Below are positions 46,190-62,195 of a stretch of DNA of 64,000 bases, one piece after another; within the stretch, counting starts at the first letter, position 1; the number at the start of each line of letters is the position of its first letter. Location of the stretch: contig NC_088921.1 of the NCBI RefSeq assembly GCF_038396675.1, positions 616,501 through 680,500 on the forward strand. Direction: 5' to 3'. This DNA is from Hydra vulgaris (taxonomy: Eukaryota > Cnidaria > Hydrozoa > Anthoathecata > Hydridae). The notes below the pieces were generated by a model that made no database searches, was not told the origin of the DNA, and saw only the letters and a list, made by a program, of their open reading frames with translations. The position numbers and the translations under genes were made by a program.

Positions 46190-48990
46190 TACAATGAGCA
46201 TGTGATTACTAAAAATTTATTTGACGACATGTTTCAACTTAATATCTTCCCTATTATCAACAAACTACTAGGGTAACTTCCAAATCTATTACTGCTTTTG
46301 ATAACATTTTAACAAATTTAATACAAGATACTTCCCTAAAATCAGCAATAATAAAACAGATATTTTTGATCACTTTCCAATATACTTCTTTTTGTCACTA
46401 AATTCCACAAAAATTAATAATTCAAATATCTTATGTTATAAAAGAATTATCGATGAAACATCTACTCTAAAATTTAAGGACTTGCTATCGGCAACAAATT
46501 GGCAAAAGGTCTACCAATAATGTAAACTAGGAAACACAAACTCTGCCTACATCCACTTTATAGATTTATTTATTCTACAATATAATAAAGGTTTTCCAAT
46601 TCAAGAAAAAGAAATTGATGCAAAACCTAAAATTTTATATTATTCTAATCAAATAAAAAAATTTGAAAGAGTCTTATAAAAGACATGGGATATTACGAAG
46701 GAAATATTTGGTAAAAGTAAATCTAATTTTAACAAAATGCCTTCTAGAGTAATAATTAGTGAAGGTGAATAAACAATTAGTGAGATATTTCCAATGAATT
46801 TAACAACTACTTTGCCAGCATTGGTGCTGATCTTGCATCAAAAAATCAATACGCAAATAATACATTTAAAAGTTAATTAACAGGCTCATGCTGCTTTAAA
46901 TTTCAATGAAATAAATCAAGACAAAATTGAAATAGCTATAAAATTACTTAAAATTAAGTCCCTTGGGATTGATGACATAGCTTGCTAAGTAGTGTCAGAT
47001 GTTTTTTGAGATATGTAATCCAATTTACCAAGTATTTAATTCATCAGTTACAACAGGTGTAGCATCTGATAAACTAAAAATCTCTAAAATTATCTCAATC
47101 TATAAATCAGGAGAAACCAATACTTTACACAATTATAGACCAATCTCAATCGTTTCGGTATTCTTGAAACGTCTAGAATGAATAATCTATAAAAAATTAA
47201 ATGAATATTTAAAAACTAACAAAATTATCAATAAAAGTCAATATGGTTTTTATAAAATGGTTTTTAAAAGCTACACTCAACTGAGCATGCAATCCTTGAC
47301 CTCTTAAATAGGATAAGTATATCATTTAAAAAAAAAAATTCACATTAGGGATCTTTATTGATTTGTCAAAGGCATTTGACATCGTCAACCATGAGATTTT
47401 ACTAACAAAAATTAAAAAGTATGGTATAAAAAATTTAGCTTAAATTGGTTAAATTTAAGCTTAAATTTAAAAACAACCTTAATAACAGAAAGTGTGTTAT
47501 TATAGATAGAACTAGTAAATCAAAAAAAATTAATTTTTCAAATCCATGCTTTATGCAAGCAGAATTCTATTGGGCCAAGAAATTCTTTTTTTGTTATCTT
47601 TTGTAGAAGGAAAAGTTACTGTTTTTGTTTTTTTTAAATTTAAAAATTACTGTTTTTGCTAAATTTTTGTTTTTTAACTTAATAACTTAAGACTTAAAAA
47701 ACAATAGGTTTTGAATCGCTGCGCTTTAATGTCTTCGAAACTGCAAATAATTTGCAAATCAATGAATTTTGTGACGTAATACGCAATTCATATCAAATAA
47801 ATAAAATGTATGGGAAAATACAAATTAAGTTTTTGTTAACTTAATTAACTTTTTTTGGTCAAATTTTTCCATTTCCTTATATTGTCATCGAAAATAATTA
47901 AGTGTGCAAAATTTGAGCAAAATTGGTTGAGAAAAAAGCTTTCAAAAATTGATTTCAAATTTTGTGGCGCACAAACATATATAGAAAGTAACCTTATATA
48001 AAGCATAGAAAAAGCAACTCAAATTTACTAAAAACAAAATGTGGTGTACCCCAAGGTTCCATTCTTACTCCTCTTTTGTTTCTTATTTATATAAACAATC
48101 TTCCAAATGCCTCTAATATCTTTAAAACTATAATGTTTGCTGATGATACAAACTTATTTTACTCATCAAAGACAATTGAAGACCTCTTTGAACAAATGCT
48201 GAACTAAAAAAATTAATATATGGTTTAAATCAAATAAACTGTCACTTAATATACAAAAAACTAGTATATACTATTCCACTCTAATCAACAAATTAAAAAA
48301 ATATCCCTGAACCTACCAACAACTAATAAAGAAAATATAACCATCAAAAGAGCTCTGAATACAAAGTTTTTAGGAGTTCTAATTGATTAACACATCTCCT
48401 AGTTCTAATTGATGAAATTAGAACTCCTAAAACTTTTTGTTCATTAACAAAAATATCAAAGAACATAGGTTTACTTTACAAGGCAAGAGCATTTTTGTCA
48501 TAAAAAAGTCTAAAACATATCTACTTTGCATTCATTCATAGCTATCTAGTCTAAGCCAATTTAGCATGGGATGGTACCCATAAATCTAAATTTGAACCAC
48601 TTTACTTACATCAAAAACACGCTTTACTTACATCAAAAAAACGTTTTACTTACATCAAAAAAACGACTAATATACAACAATTACAAGTTTACTCATGCTC
48701 AACCCTTACTGAAACAAATAAACACACTAAATATTTTTCAAAATATACTTTTTATGTTTAAATATAGTATAGTTCCAGAACATTTACAACACACTTTTTT
48801 TAAAACAATATAAATAAATACAATACCAGAGCAACAGGAAACTTTAAGATAACGTTCGAAACTCTCAAAATTCTCAATTACATATCTTAGTCCCTATTTA
48901 TTTAACAAATAAGTTTCCAGAAACGAATCACTATCAAACTTAAAAAATGAAGACTCTCTGAAAATGGAGCTAAAACCTACATTAATAAAA
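46190..48990 (+). pseudogene. CR1/Jockey-like LINE remnant interrupted by an insertion
   Basis: Plus-strand fragments run in the expected order. The end of the endonuclease (AFDNILTN, IKTDISDHFPIYFFL) comes first. A linker (SRVIISEGE) is followed by polymerase boxes KIISIYKSGE, LHNYRPISIVSVF, SQYGFYK, KCGVPQGSILTPLLFLIYIN and FADDTNLFYS, and then TKFLGVLID. The thumb region lies near 48600-48810 (TYIKNTLYLHQKN). There are more than ten stops and frame changes. Between NFSNP (about 47545) and NSNLLKTKCGVPQ (about 48017) an unrelated 465-bp segment is inserted. Local 23-bp triplications (TTTACTTACATCAAAAA-type, 48598-48668) also disturb it. Confidence 0.82.
47547..48011. mobile_element. small inverted-repeat insertion (MITE-like) in LINE
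   Basis: The segment breaking the LINE frame begins ATGCTTTATGCAAG and ends with a stretch whose reverse complement starts ATGCTTTATATAAG. These are imperfect TIRs of about 25 bp. No coding frame was seen inside. The target duplication is unclear, so the exact ends may be off by several bases. Confidence 0.5.
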
Positions 48991-49625
48991 TTAAACAACT
49001 AAAAGGAATTTTTTTAATTTTAAATAAAAAAAATAAATGTAACTGAACTTTTAGTACAAATTGATAAAAAAAAATTATAATAACAATAAAAAGGTATATA
49101 TATATTTAGCACATAGATATATATCACGTATGCAACTGATTTTTTATGTGTATTACATGACTCGGAAAAAGGTACTCGATGACAAGAATGACTTAAGTCT
49201 TCTGCCAGCTTTCTATAACTACATACAAGTAATTCTTTTTATCAATCTACACATATACACAAATTTCGTTTTTATCATATTTATACACAAACATTATTTT
49301 CAAATGTGGTAAATAAACATATAGCGAAACATCTAAACAATAAAAAATGTTGCTGGAGGTATATTTAAAATAATTTATTATTCTATATGAAGAGTAGGTA
49401 AAAATGATGTCAAACAAACTTTTTGACTTAGGCTCTATGATTTTTTTAATTATTACTAGGCATGATTGTTTTAATGACTAATAAACTTGGTTAGTTTGTA
49501 CATTGTTGCTAATAAATCTCCTAAGATTGCAACATATGATTGCAACATAAGATTGCAACATTTTATATTTTTTTAAAATATTATGAAGTATACTATTTGA
49601 TTTAATTTTGAGTTTTGTTTTTTAG
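48991..49625. other. AT-rich upstream region of Death-fold gene
   Basis: Contains a triplet of GATTGCAACATA-like words at 49525-49560. No upstream coding exon was recognised. A 5' noncoding exon with an intron ending at 49625 is likely (acceptor TTTTTTAG). Confidence 0.4.
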
Positions 49626-50742
<1,117 letters not shown>

Positions 50743-50759
50743 TTAAATAAATAAAGAAA

Positions 50760-52300
50760 ACAAACGATGAAAATAGTAATGATAAGAATTACCATGAGTA
50801 TGTTGAAAAACATGATCAAAATGATGATGATTGCAATGGTCATGATGATTACGTTGATTATCATGTTAGGTTAAATATTTAATATAAAACTAAATAATAA
50901 AACATTTGCATGAAATTACGTTTAAATATAAGTTCATAAATTTTATGTTTAAAAAGTTCGAGAATTGAACTTATAATTAAACATATTTAAATTATCTTAT
51001 TTGAATTTATCAAGTTTTTTTGTCATACAATCCAGTTTTAAGATCTCTAAATATTTTATATTTAGAGATTTTAAAAGTATATTTGGTATGGTTAGTCTTT
51101 TAAAAACTAAAATAACAAATACATATTTTTATGTATAGTTAAATAATTTCATACAGAAGAATGATTTTCATCGGTTAAATAAAAATGAATAGAAAATGGA
51201 GTATTGGCATTAAATACTAATTAACATATAATTTTTTTTTTTACTTTACTATTGAAAAGTTATCAATCAAAAAATCGTCAAGTGTTTTTAATAAATTGAC
51301 ATTACTGAACAATATAGTAGAACTTATTAAAAACATGTTGTAACATTGTTAGTCTTTAATAGCTATCAATTTATTTATTAATTTATTTATTAACACACAC
51401 CCTGTCTTATGGCTCTTGGTTGAGTAAAGGCTAGAGATAGTGTCTTGATAAAAATACTCATCTTTTGGGCAGATATATATGCATCCGGCTACTGTCTTGT
51501 AGACTGATGACCTTCACACCCCTTCTTAATATATTAGGCTGTTGTAGTATGTATTCATAATACGTTGTTTCCAGTTTAGGATTTTGAATGTTGGATCTTT
51601 CTGACTTAATACCTAAGTTTTGCTTGTGTCTCATTCTATTATCTCCTACTAAGTTTTAGATCTGCACCCTAAGTGCAGGTCTAAAACTCAGTTTTATGGT
51701 TTCTGAGGCACGTTGGTTGTCAGGTTTCCTGATCTCTGTGGTAGCTCTCAGAGAGGCTGAATTCATTGACAGCTGTAAGATATCAGGTTACTAACAGTGC
51801 CATATTGTGCATGTCTGGTGTCCCTGTTCTTACTTTCAGTGTGCATTGTCCATGCCACTCTTGAAGCCCTTTGTTACAGCTTTAATAATAGTAATGAGGC
51901 AATTGCATAGACTATTAAATAGTATACTGAATACTATATGTTCTAAAAGTCAAATTCTTTAACAAATCCAAAATTGACTAAAGTACCAAAAACTATAATA
52001 CCATAACATAATAATACCTATAGCATTCAAAACCATTGCTATCACTGAGTTCTCTAAATTTATAATTCACAAATATTTGTGGTCTTCAAAGTAACTCTTC
52101 TTCTGTTGAGTGTTGTCTCTTGCAAAGTTTACCAGACCTACTTGCTCTTTGTGAGACTAATTTGAGTTTAGCTGTCTCATATGGTAATCTTCCTTTAATT
52201 GAGTTTAGCTGTCTCATATGGTAATCTTCCTTTAATTTGTGGAGACTAATAGTCACATTCATGACCTTGGCATTTACATTTGTAACAATTCACCCATTTA
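50760..52300. other. no gene recognised; small repeats
   Basis: At 50760-50880 an Asp/Asn/His-rich frame (for example HDQNDDDCNGHDDYVDYH) is open, possibly another relic of the acidic exons. The stretch 51390-51880 is clearly richer in GC than its surroundings and may be an unrecognised repeat. A perfect 37-bp tandem duplication (GAGTTTAGCTGTCTCATATG start) lies at 52164-52237. A hairpin with arms AAGATCTCTAAATAT and complement occurs near 51040-51072. Confidence 0.4.
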
Positions 52301-52303
52301 TTG

Positions 52304-54480
<2,177 letters not shown>

Positions 54481-54809
54481 TCCTGTATTATGATACAAAA
54501 TTATACAAATTATTTAACATATATATTTTTAATAACAAATTCACTTTTAATAATGTTGAAATGTTTTATAAGTTGGTAGTTAACAGAAAACAAAGAAAAA
54601 ATTTGAACAAGAAAATGGTTGAGACTTTAAAAAATTGTAAACTAAATAAGTAAAGAAAACAAAATGACAAGAAGTATTGTGTTTATATTCTAAAGTATTT
54701 AAGATGTAAGATGTAAAGATGTAACCAAATGACAAATGGGACAGAACCACAAACTAGGGAGCTAGAGCAATTCTAACTGCATTTACAATGATTTTGAATT
54801 AAGTTTAAG

Positions 54810-54930
54810 TGAAAATGAGTATAATTGGAAGAGCCATCCTAAGTATGACAACAGTATTCAATACAAGGATGAATACGAGATTTATAGAGCTATATAATGG
54901 AATGAGGTGTAAATAAACAGGAGCTATCTT
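54810..54930 (-). pseudogene. LINE 3' coding scrap, same family as at 63.8 kb
   Basis: The minus strand reads LYKSRIHPCIEYCCHT, closely matching LFKSQIHPCMKYCCHIW at 63767-63952. Flanks show stops. Confidence 0.55.
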
Positions 54931-56160
54931 AGAAGAGAGATCACATTCAAGATCGGCTGCTTTTTTGAAGTATTTAAAATCTCATAACTTTTTTGAGCAA
55001 GGTATTATATTGTCATATTAAGCAAGCAGAGCCACTTTAGTGGTAACAAAATTTTAAAGATCATTCATATAGTTGAGAAACACAAGAGTGTGGTGGTTCT
55101 ATAAGCTATTCAAGATTCTTGCATACTTTACTTTTTATTTGATTATGGGCCTTTTACTACTTTTTTCTGAAAAAAAATCCATTTTTATATTTACTTTTTT
55201 TTTTATTTTTATTGAAAGGTGTTTTAGTATTAGTCTTTTAAATTTAATTTCAATTTGATTTGAGATTTCATGATTTGAGATTTCATGATTTGAGATTTCA
55301 TGACCTGAGAATAGCAGGTTTTGGCGTTAGACAAAACCTTTTTACAATTGTTTCTAGTAATACACAGACATCTTTTTTCAGGAGAATTGTCAGCTTTACT
55401 GTAGTTGTAAGAGGTACGATAATAGGGGGATTCAGGTGATGAAGAAGAATGAGGTATCAGTTTTAGAGAGATCAATTATTAAAGTTCCATTCTTTGAAAA
55501 AACTTACAACAGTGTTGCTTGAGATGTATTACTTTTGCAACAGTCAACAGCTGCTTTTCACTCAAACTAGAGACTATGACAGGGAGTTGCTCAACATAAG
55601 TTTTAATTGTCGATCTTGCATCAGCTTGCAATTCCAATTAACAACTATGGGAGCATCTTCTTTAAAATCAGATTTCAGTTTTTTAACAATCTAGGTGCAG
55701 TGATTTGTGCACATTATGATTTATCATAAAAAATACATATTTATATAAGTAAAAAAAAGCAACAGTTTATTAATACTTATTATAAAAATTCATTAGAAGT
55801 TTTTTGTTACTTCATTAAAAACCGTTTTGATAATAGAAAAGCATTTAAGATCAAACTTATTTAATTGTAACAGCTTTCTGAAACATTTGTCTTTTTTTTT
55901 TCTACGAAATTTTGTTTATCTTTTCAAATGTATTAATTTTAATTGTTATTATTATTATATTAAAATTTCGTTAAAGAGACTTTCGTTGTCGTAGAATGTG
56001 ATTGAAAAAGAATTTATTTTTAAATAAATAATTTTTTAATAACAACTATTATAAAAATGCACTCAAACAATTTAAACAATTTATATATTAGTAATTAAAA
56101 AAATATATACAACTGCCAATTCTACTTAGAAAAAAACAACCATTATCAGTAAATTGTTTA
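54931..56160. other. no gene recognised; small 15-bp repeat
   Basis: Four copies of TTTGAGATTTCATGA lie at 55258-55305. Other open frames lack supporting features. Confidence 0.4.
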
Positions 56161-56290
56161 AAAAAAGTGTTTCGCTAATACAAAAACATTTGTTAAGAAG
56201 TTTTTATGTCATTTAATTCACTCAAGCGTTTTCGCTAATATAAAAATATTTGTTAAGAAGTTTTGATGTTATTTATTTCACATTAAAAAA
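56160..56290. repeat. 64-bp tandem duplication
   Basis: The segment GTTTTCGCTAATATAAAAAT...AAGAAGTTTTGATGT occurs twice with a few changes. Confidence 0.75.
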
Positions 56291-56299
56291 ATTTTTCGA

Positions 56300-57007
56300 T
56301 CAGCTTTTAAAATGTTTTTTAAAATTGCTGCAGTCAAAGTAAAATATAATTTGCCCGGTCATATAAAGACAAGAGATTGCACGTCTTCCTGTGAAAGACT
56401 GAATGGGTATATTTCTTGTAGCGCTTTTTTGCTTTATTGGATTTGGAACTATATCTCCAGGGAAAGCACCAGAATTCTCTTCACATAATTCCTTGTTACT
56501 AGTACCACTGTCAGACGTTTCCAACTGGACTAATGCAGAAGGTGTAATGCTTCTTCAGCTTTGTAGGTGTACCAAGTTTCAGTGCGCCAATTCCAGAGTT
56601 TCCGAGCTTTTTCTTTGCTCAATTAGTGCTTTTTAGCAGCAAGGATCTTGTCCATTGATTCCATTACTCCTATTTTACCAGTTTCTCTGTGCAAGAAGAA
56701 AATCCTTGTCTTCTGTTCCTTTACTTGTAATTACAGTTACATCATTTACACCAGCTATATCAAACGGATTTTTTAGATCTTTATTGAAAGTTTTTCCTTG
56801 ACAATTCGGTACATCTTTTAAAAGATGCTTAGAAACTAGTTGAATTTTTATGAAAGTAGGTGCCATCATTTTTATGAAAGTAGGTGCCATCATTTTTATG
56901 AAAGTAGGTGCCATCATTGCCAGGATTTTGCTTTTTGTAACTTTTTTTGATTTTGCTGTCCATTTTTGCTTAAGTTCATCGTCATTTGCTAATTCAAAGC
57001 TTTTCAA
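56300..57007 (-). CDS. possible exons of an unrecognised gene
   Basis: Two minus-strand open stretches have protein-like composition: METSDSGTSNKELCEENSGA at about 56524, and a stretch from 57007 containing LKQKWTAKSKK. The second also holds three tandem MMAPTFIK-type units coded by a 24-bp DNA repeat (about 56845-56917), then GKTFNKDLKNPFDIAGVNDV. No family was recognised and splice sites are not clear. This may be a decayed transposon gene. Confidence 0.2.
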
Positions 57008-57040
57008 CTAGATTCCACTTACAGGTACCCAGTAACTCTC

Positions 57041-58410
57041 GATTACACACTACTTAATGCAGTTTCAAGGATTTACATCTTTCAGGATGGTTTTGATTCC
57101 ATGTTGATTGTACAAATCTATTTTCTTTTTGGAGTAGTACATCGTTACTAATTGCTGCCAAAAGATATCTGCCTTGCTGTGTTTTTATATAATAATATGT
57201 TACCTATCAATTCTAATTAAAGAATCCAGGATTTTTTGATGGAAATTTTTTTTATTGATAAAGACTATTTTTGGATTTTTTCGGCACCAAACAAACTTTT
57301 TTCGCCTTGGATATTAAAGCAAAATTTGTTTTAATCATGGCCTACTTAAACACACAGACTTCTAAATCCTCTCAAAACCTTTTAAAAAACAAATTTTATA
57401 CTTAAAAATAAAATTGTGGCCTTTTTTTAGTAATGGATAACCCTTAAGTTATAACCCTTTCAGTTATTATGGTTAATAACTTTTTAAAACAAATATTTGA
57501 GAAAGTTTAGATTTTGTTTAGATTTGTCAGTAGTAGTTTTTAAAATTCAAAGTACTGTAGAAAAAATTAAAATTCACAAGTTTTTAAAAAGAAGTTTTAA
57601 AACTAAAAAAAAATCCAATCAACTGATTAAAAATATGAAAGGAAATATTTTTATTTTTTTAAGTTCAACAATTTTATCTTCAAGATTACACGCTGCTTAG
57701 TGCAGTGTTAAGGATTTACATCTTTCTGGATGGTTGTGATGCCATTTTGATTGTACAAATCTATTTTCTTTTTGGAGTAGTGCATTGTTATTAATTGCTG
57801 TCAAAACATATCTGCCTTGCTGTGCTTTTATATAATAATAGGTTTAAACCTATCAATTCTAAAAGAAAGATCCAGAATTTTTTGGTGGAAGAGGGGGAGG
57901 GGGTGAATAGTGATAATGTATCAACAAAGATACTGTGGGAGGGGACTATGAGCTTTTGTTCCTCAATATAACGAAATACATTTTTACCCTCAACTTTTTA
58001 GACTAGACTATTTTTGGATTTATTTGGTACCAAACAAACTTTTTTTGCCCAGGATATTATAGCAAAATTTGTTTTAATCAAGTACTATTTATACACACAG
58101 ACTTCTAAATTCTCTCAAAACTTTTTAAAAAAACAAATTTTATACTTAAAAATAATATTGTGGCCTTTTTTTAGTAATGGATAAAACCCTTTTTGTAATT
58201 ATGGTTAATAATATATAGTAATTATGGTTAATAATTGCCTTTTTTTAAAACAAATGTTTGAGAAAGGTTTTTGGAATTTCAAGTACTGAAGAAAAAATTA
58301 GAATTCACGGGTTTTTAAAAATAAGTTTCAAAACTAAAAAAAGTTCAATCAACTGATTAAAAATATGAAACAAAATATTTTTATTTTTTTAAGTTCAACA
58401 ATGTTATGTT
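57041..58410. repeat. tandem duplication of a segment of about 650-700 bp
   Basis: The first copy begins at about 57041 (ACACTACTTAATGCAGT) and the second at about 57685 (ACGCTGCTTAGTGCAGT). Both run through the same words (GTACAAATCTATTTTCTTTT, TATCTGCCTTGCTGTG, CACACAGACTTCTAAAT) to the ends near 57684 and 58410. The second copy carries an extra G-rich stretch near 57890-57950. There is no coding signal. Confidence 0.82.
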
Positions 58411-61400
58411 CAAGCATAGTTGATGTGCCCTTATAATCTTGATCAACTAAGTAATAAAGGTTTGAGATTTTCTTTTTCAAACAATATCACTTTTTTTTAT
58501 CACCTATCACTTTGCCACTTAGATCATTAGTTTTCTTAAAATTAATTTTTTTTTTTTGTATGTAGATAATTTTAACCCTCATAAATGAGAAAATTCATTT
58601 GATCAGCTATCCCCCTGATTGATTCATTTGCTGAAAAAATACTTTTAACTACTTTAATTATTTTGTCTGTTATAATTTGTTTAAAATGCAACTTGCTCTC
58701 ATTCCTGAACTTTTTAAATGGTGTTCTATATCTTTGTTTCCAGCATACACTCAGTAAAATAATAACCTGTTTAAGCTTTTATCTGCTTTTATAAAACCAT
58801 CATTTCAAGACTTCCATTGTCATCATTCTTTCTGCCTCATTATGCGATCCCAGGTCTACCACATAACGTAACACTTTTGATAATAGAAACCAAATATTCT
58901 ACAGATTCTATGAATGTAGCTTTGTACTGTGTTTTTACACTCACATCTGATTTCATAAACTGTAAAAAAAATTATCAAACAGAATTTTTGTGGTATTGGT
59001 TATATAAATGGTTATTTAAATTTGCTCAAGTTTTTTTAGAATATCAGTTTTTTGAGTTTTGTAAGTTTTATTTTTTATTGTTCTGGTTTAGCTACGATTA
59101 CGATTACGATTTTGACTCAATTTTATTCACAAATAAAACACAAATGATACATAGTTTCAAATAGACACTATTGAACCGAATATGTGTTGGAAACCTGAAT
59201 ATTCGAAAGAATTCTTTCTGCGTCTCGATATTTCTGACCCCCAAAAAAATGCATGTAGTACCACTAATGGTGGATGACAATAATCTTTAAATGCCTTGGT
59301 AATGGATTCTTCAAACATAACATAAATAGGTACATGTAAGAGATCGTGGGTGGTTGTTAGTTGGTTCAATCAGCTTTGTAATGCTGCAATCAGATATAAA
59401 AATCTACATATAATACAGGGTTATAGATGTGCAAGGTGAATCATTAAAGCTCTAGAAAGTTTTTTTGTTAAAAATTGTAATTTTTATTAGAAAATTATTT
59501 TTTTAAGTTTTTTAGTTAATAATCACATAAAATGAGAAAAAAAAAGTACTTAACGTATATTATTAGCTTATAATAATACTATAACATATACTATTAACAT
59601 ATATAATACTATATGTTATAATATACTTTATGTGTATTACAACGTGTAGTATTAACACATCTTTTTTTATTTACGGAATGAAATGATTAAAAAATTAATG
59701 AAATGTTAAGCTGTTGTTGTATGTAAGATTTTTAGATAACACTGGTTAATATAATAACTGCAAATCTTTTTGTGTTTTGAATGCATGGTAAGAGCCTGGC
59801 TGTTATTTTATAAGTATTAGTTGTTGTTAACTAACAAATTTGAAAACTTCATACCAGTACCACATAAAATATTAAGAAAACTTGGATAAGGCTTTCAGCC
59901 TTGTTGGAAGTGAATTAGTATATAAAAAATATTTTTTTTATGTTAGTTTAAGTTAATTCTGCAAAAGCCTCGATTGCATAGTATACATTTAAAAATAAAG
60001 TTATCAAAATAGTAACATATATTTGTTACTGAATCTTTTAGGCTTTAGTAAAAAATTAACTTTATCATTACCATAGTTATATTATATTTAGTAAATAGTT
60101 TAAAAATATTGTTGAATATGTAAGCTTTTATTTAAATATAGTTTTGAATGTGTTTATGAAAATATAGAGTAGAGATATTTTTAGTTTTTGATATTTACCA
60201 TGTTTACCATAGATACATAGAGATGGGTGTGGTTTTTGATATATACCATAGATACATGGAGATACAAAAATATTACCATACTCACAAAAACCAGAAAAAA
60301 AGTTGTATAGAAGTTTTTAAACAATCATGTTTTGGATTTAGATCAGCCAAGACTTGTTTTGTAAATATTTTATTGGCCACATCATTTAACTCAGTTTATT
60401 ATGCCATACTAAATGCTACTAAATGCAGATCTAGGCATTATCATCAATTTGAATATTGTCAAGTAGTGTTTTTGGTTAAGTCATTTGTTTAAAGACAGTT
60501 GTCATTTTTTAGATTTTAAGCAACATGAAATAAAACAAGATTTAAGCGTTTATCTCCTTATCTTTACCAAGAATTTTAATTTTCTTTTTCTTACTAAGCA
60601 TTTATTACAAACTTAGCATTTATGTTTCTTTAGTTTTATTATTATTTTGTGCAAAACTGTAACTTATTTAATTAATATTAGCTATTAATAACTAATTAAT
60701 CAAAAAAAAATTATTATTTTTGAACAACTTCGTTATAAGTACCATATATTATATTATTAAGAAAATTGTTTTGTTTGATATTATTTTGTTCAAAAATTAT
60801 TTATATTATTTTATATAACTTATTTATATTATTATATAAATAAGTTACATAAATAATAGTAAATTAATAATATATATTATTAAGAAAATTACACAGCTTC
60901 ATTTGAATTGGAACTATTTTAATTCAAAGTAAAGGCTTTATTACCACTGTTCTTTTGTTAAGTTTTACCACTGTTCTTTTGTTAAGTTTTTGTGTTCCTT
61001 TGCTTACAAAAAAGATTTTTTTCCCCCTACGGCCTGTGGGCTAACTTTTTTGTTCCTGGATAGTTCTCTCATGAATTCTGCAGGATCTACAAAAGAACTA
61101 TCTATAAAATGCTATTTTGGTTTAAATGACTTTGGAAATACAATATCCCAAAGTGTTTTATGTTGATGCCTTTTTTTTTTCTTTGAATGCCTTTCTTATC
61201 TAAAATATAAACTTTAACATTTTAGATAGTGACAATAGGCCCAACAGTCTTAGTCTTTAATCTTTTTCTATGTGAGAGTTTTTGTTTGTTAGGTAATTAC
61301 TTTAATATATCATTTAGAAACTTCAAATTTACCAGAAAGTGCTTACAGAATTTCTGTCAATAAAGGTAATTGTAATGTTTACTTTATTTAAAAGGCTCAA

Positions 61401-61892
61401 CATTTACTGAAATTTCCAAAATATTTGTTTACAATTGAGTTTCAGTGTGGTTTGTTTACTTAAAAAGTACAATAGAAATGGTGACAGATTTTATTTCAGT
61501 GATTATTTATTTTTAGTATGATTTTTATTACATTGTGGAAGAATGATGATGATGATGAATTAAATTTATTATTTTTAAATCAAAGTTTTTATAGAAATTA
61601 ATTTTTTCAAAAGTGTTTTCTATAAAATTTGAAATCTTAAAAATTCAACTTTTTTCATTATGAATCTTAGTAAGCTTAGTTTTAATTTTTTTTTTTTTTT
61701 TTTCATCGTAAGTACATTTTTTGATCATTTTTTTCTGCGTTATTTATTTTTTAAGCTGATTGCATAACACAATTAGCTTTAACTTATAAAATACTCGCTC
61801 AATAGTGTTGAAAATTTGTAACTATATTTTAAGGATGATGATGGCTAAAACACTAAAAAATTAAAGCTTCTATATAAAAACTCAATTTCAAA
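58411..61892. other. AT-rich region, no gene recognised
   Basis: Small direct repeats such as CCACTGTTCTTTTGTTAAGTT (two copies near 60946-60990) and palindromic TA-rich stretches (60790-60880) are present. Open frames at 58817-59164 and 60223-60492 have no domain, no splice support and AT-driven composition. Confidence 0.4.
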
Positions 61893-62195
61893 ATGGTGTA
61901 ACACTTTTTATAAGTTTTCTGATGCTCCGTACAAAAGAAGTATGTCTTTAGATGCCTAAAAGGTATGATTTTGAAATTTTTTCCTTTATTTCTATATATA
62001 CCAAATTCCTTGTTACAAAAAAACTGCAAGGGTTTTTCAATGCAAATAAATCAGATTCAAAAAAGAAAAACCATGCAGTTTTTTTGGATTATGTTTGTTA
62101 TATATAGAACATTAGGAAAAAATTTCAGAATCATATCTTTTAGGCATCTCAAGATAAACTTTTATTTGTATGTGGTGTCAAAAAAGTATTACACT
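61893..62195. mobile_element. fold-back (long inverted repeat) MITE
   Basis: The left arm includes GATGCCTAAAAGGTATGATT and GAAATTTTTTCC. The right arm has the complement, GGAAAAAATTTCAGAATCAT then ATCTTTTAGGCATC. Outer ends pair as TGGTGTAACACTTTTTATAA with the complement of GTCAAAAAAGTATTACACTG. Inner arms meet at AAAAAAACTGCA and TGCAGTTTTTTT near 62025-62080. Nearly the whole 300 bp is arm, with about 10% divergence. The GTGTAA...ACTTTTT start is reminiscent of Tc1-type ends (inference). Confidence 0.72.

Noticed and set aside
58817-59164. 115-residue plus-strand frame with aromatic-rich tail
   Set aside because: Composition follows AT-rich DNA. There is no start context, motif or splice support.
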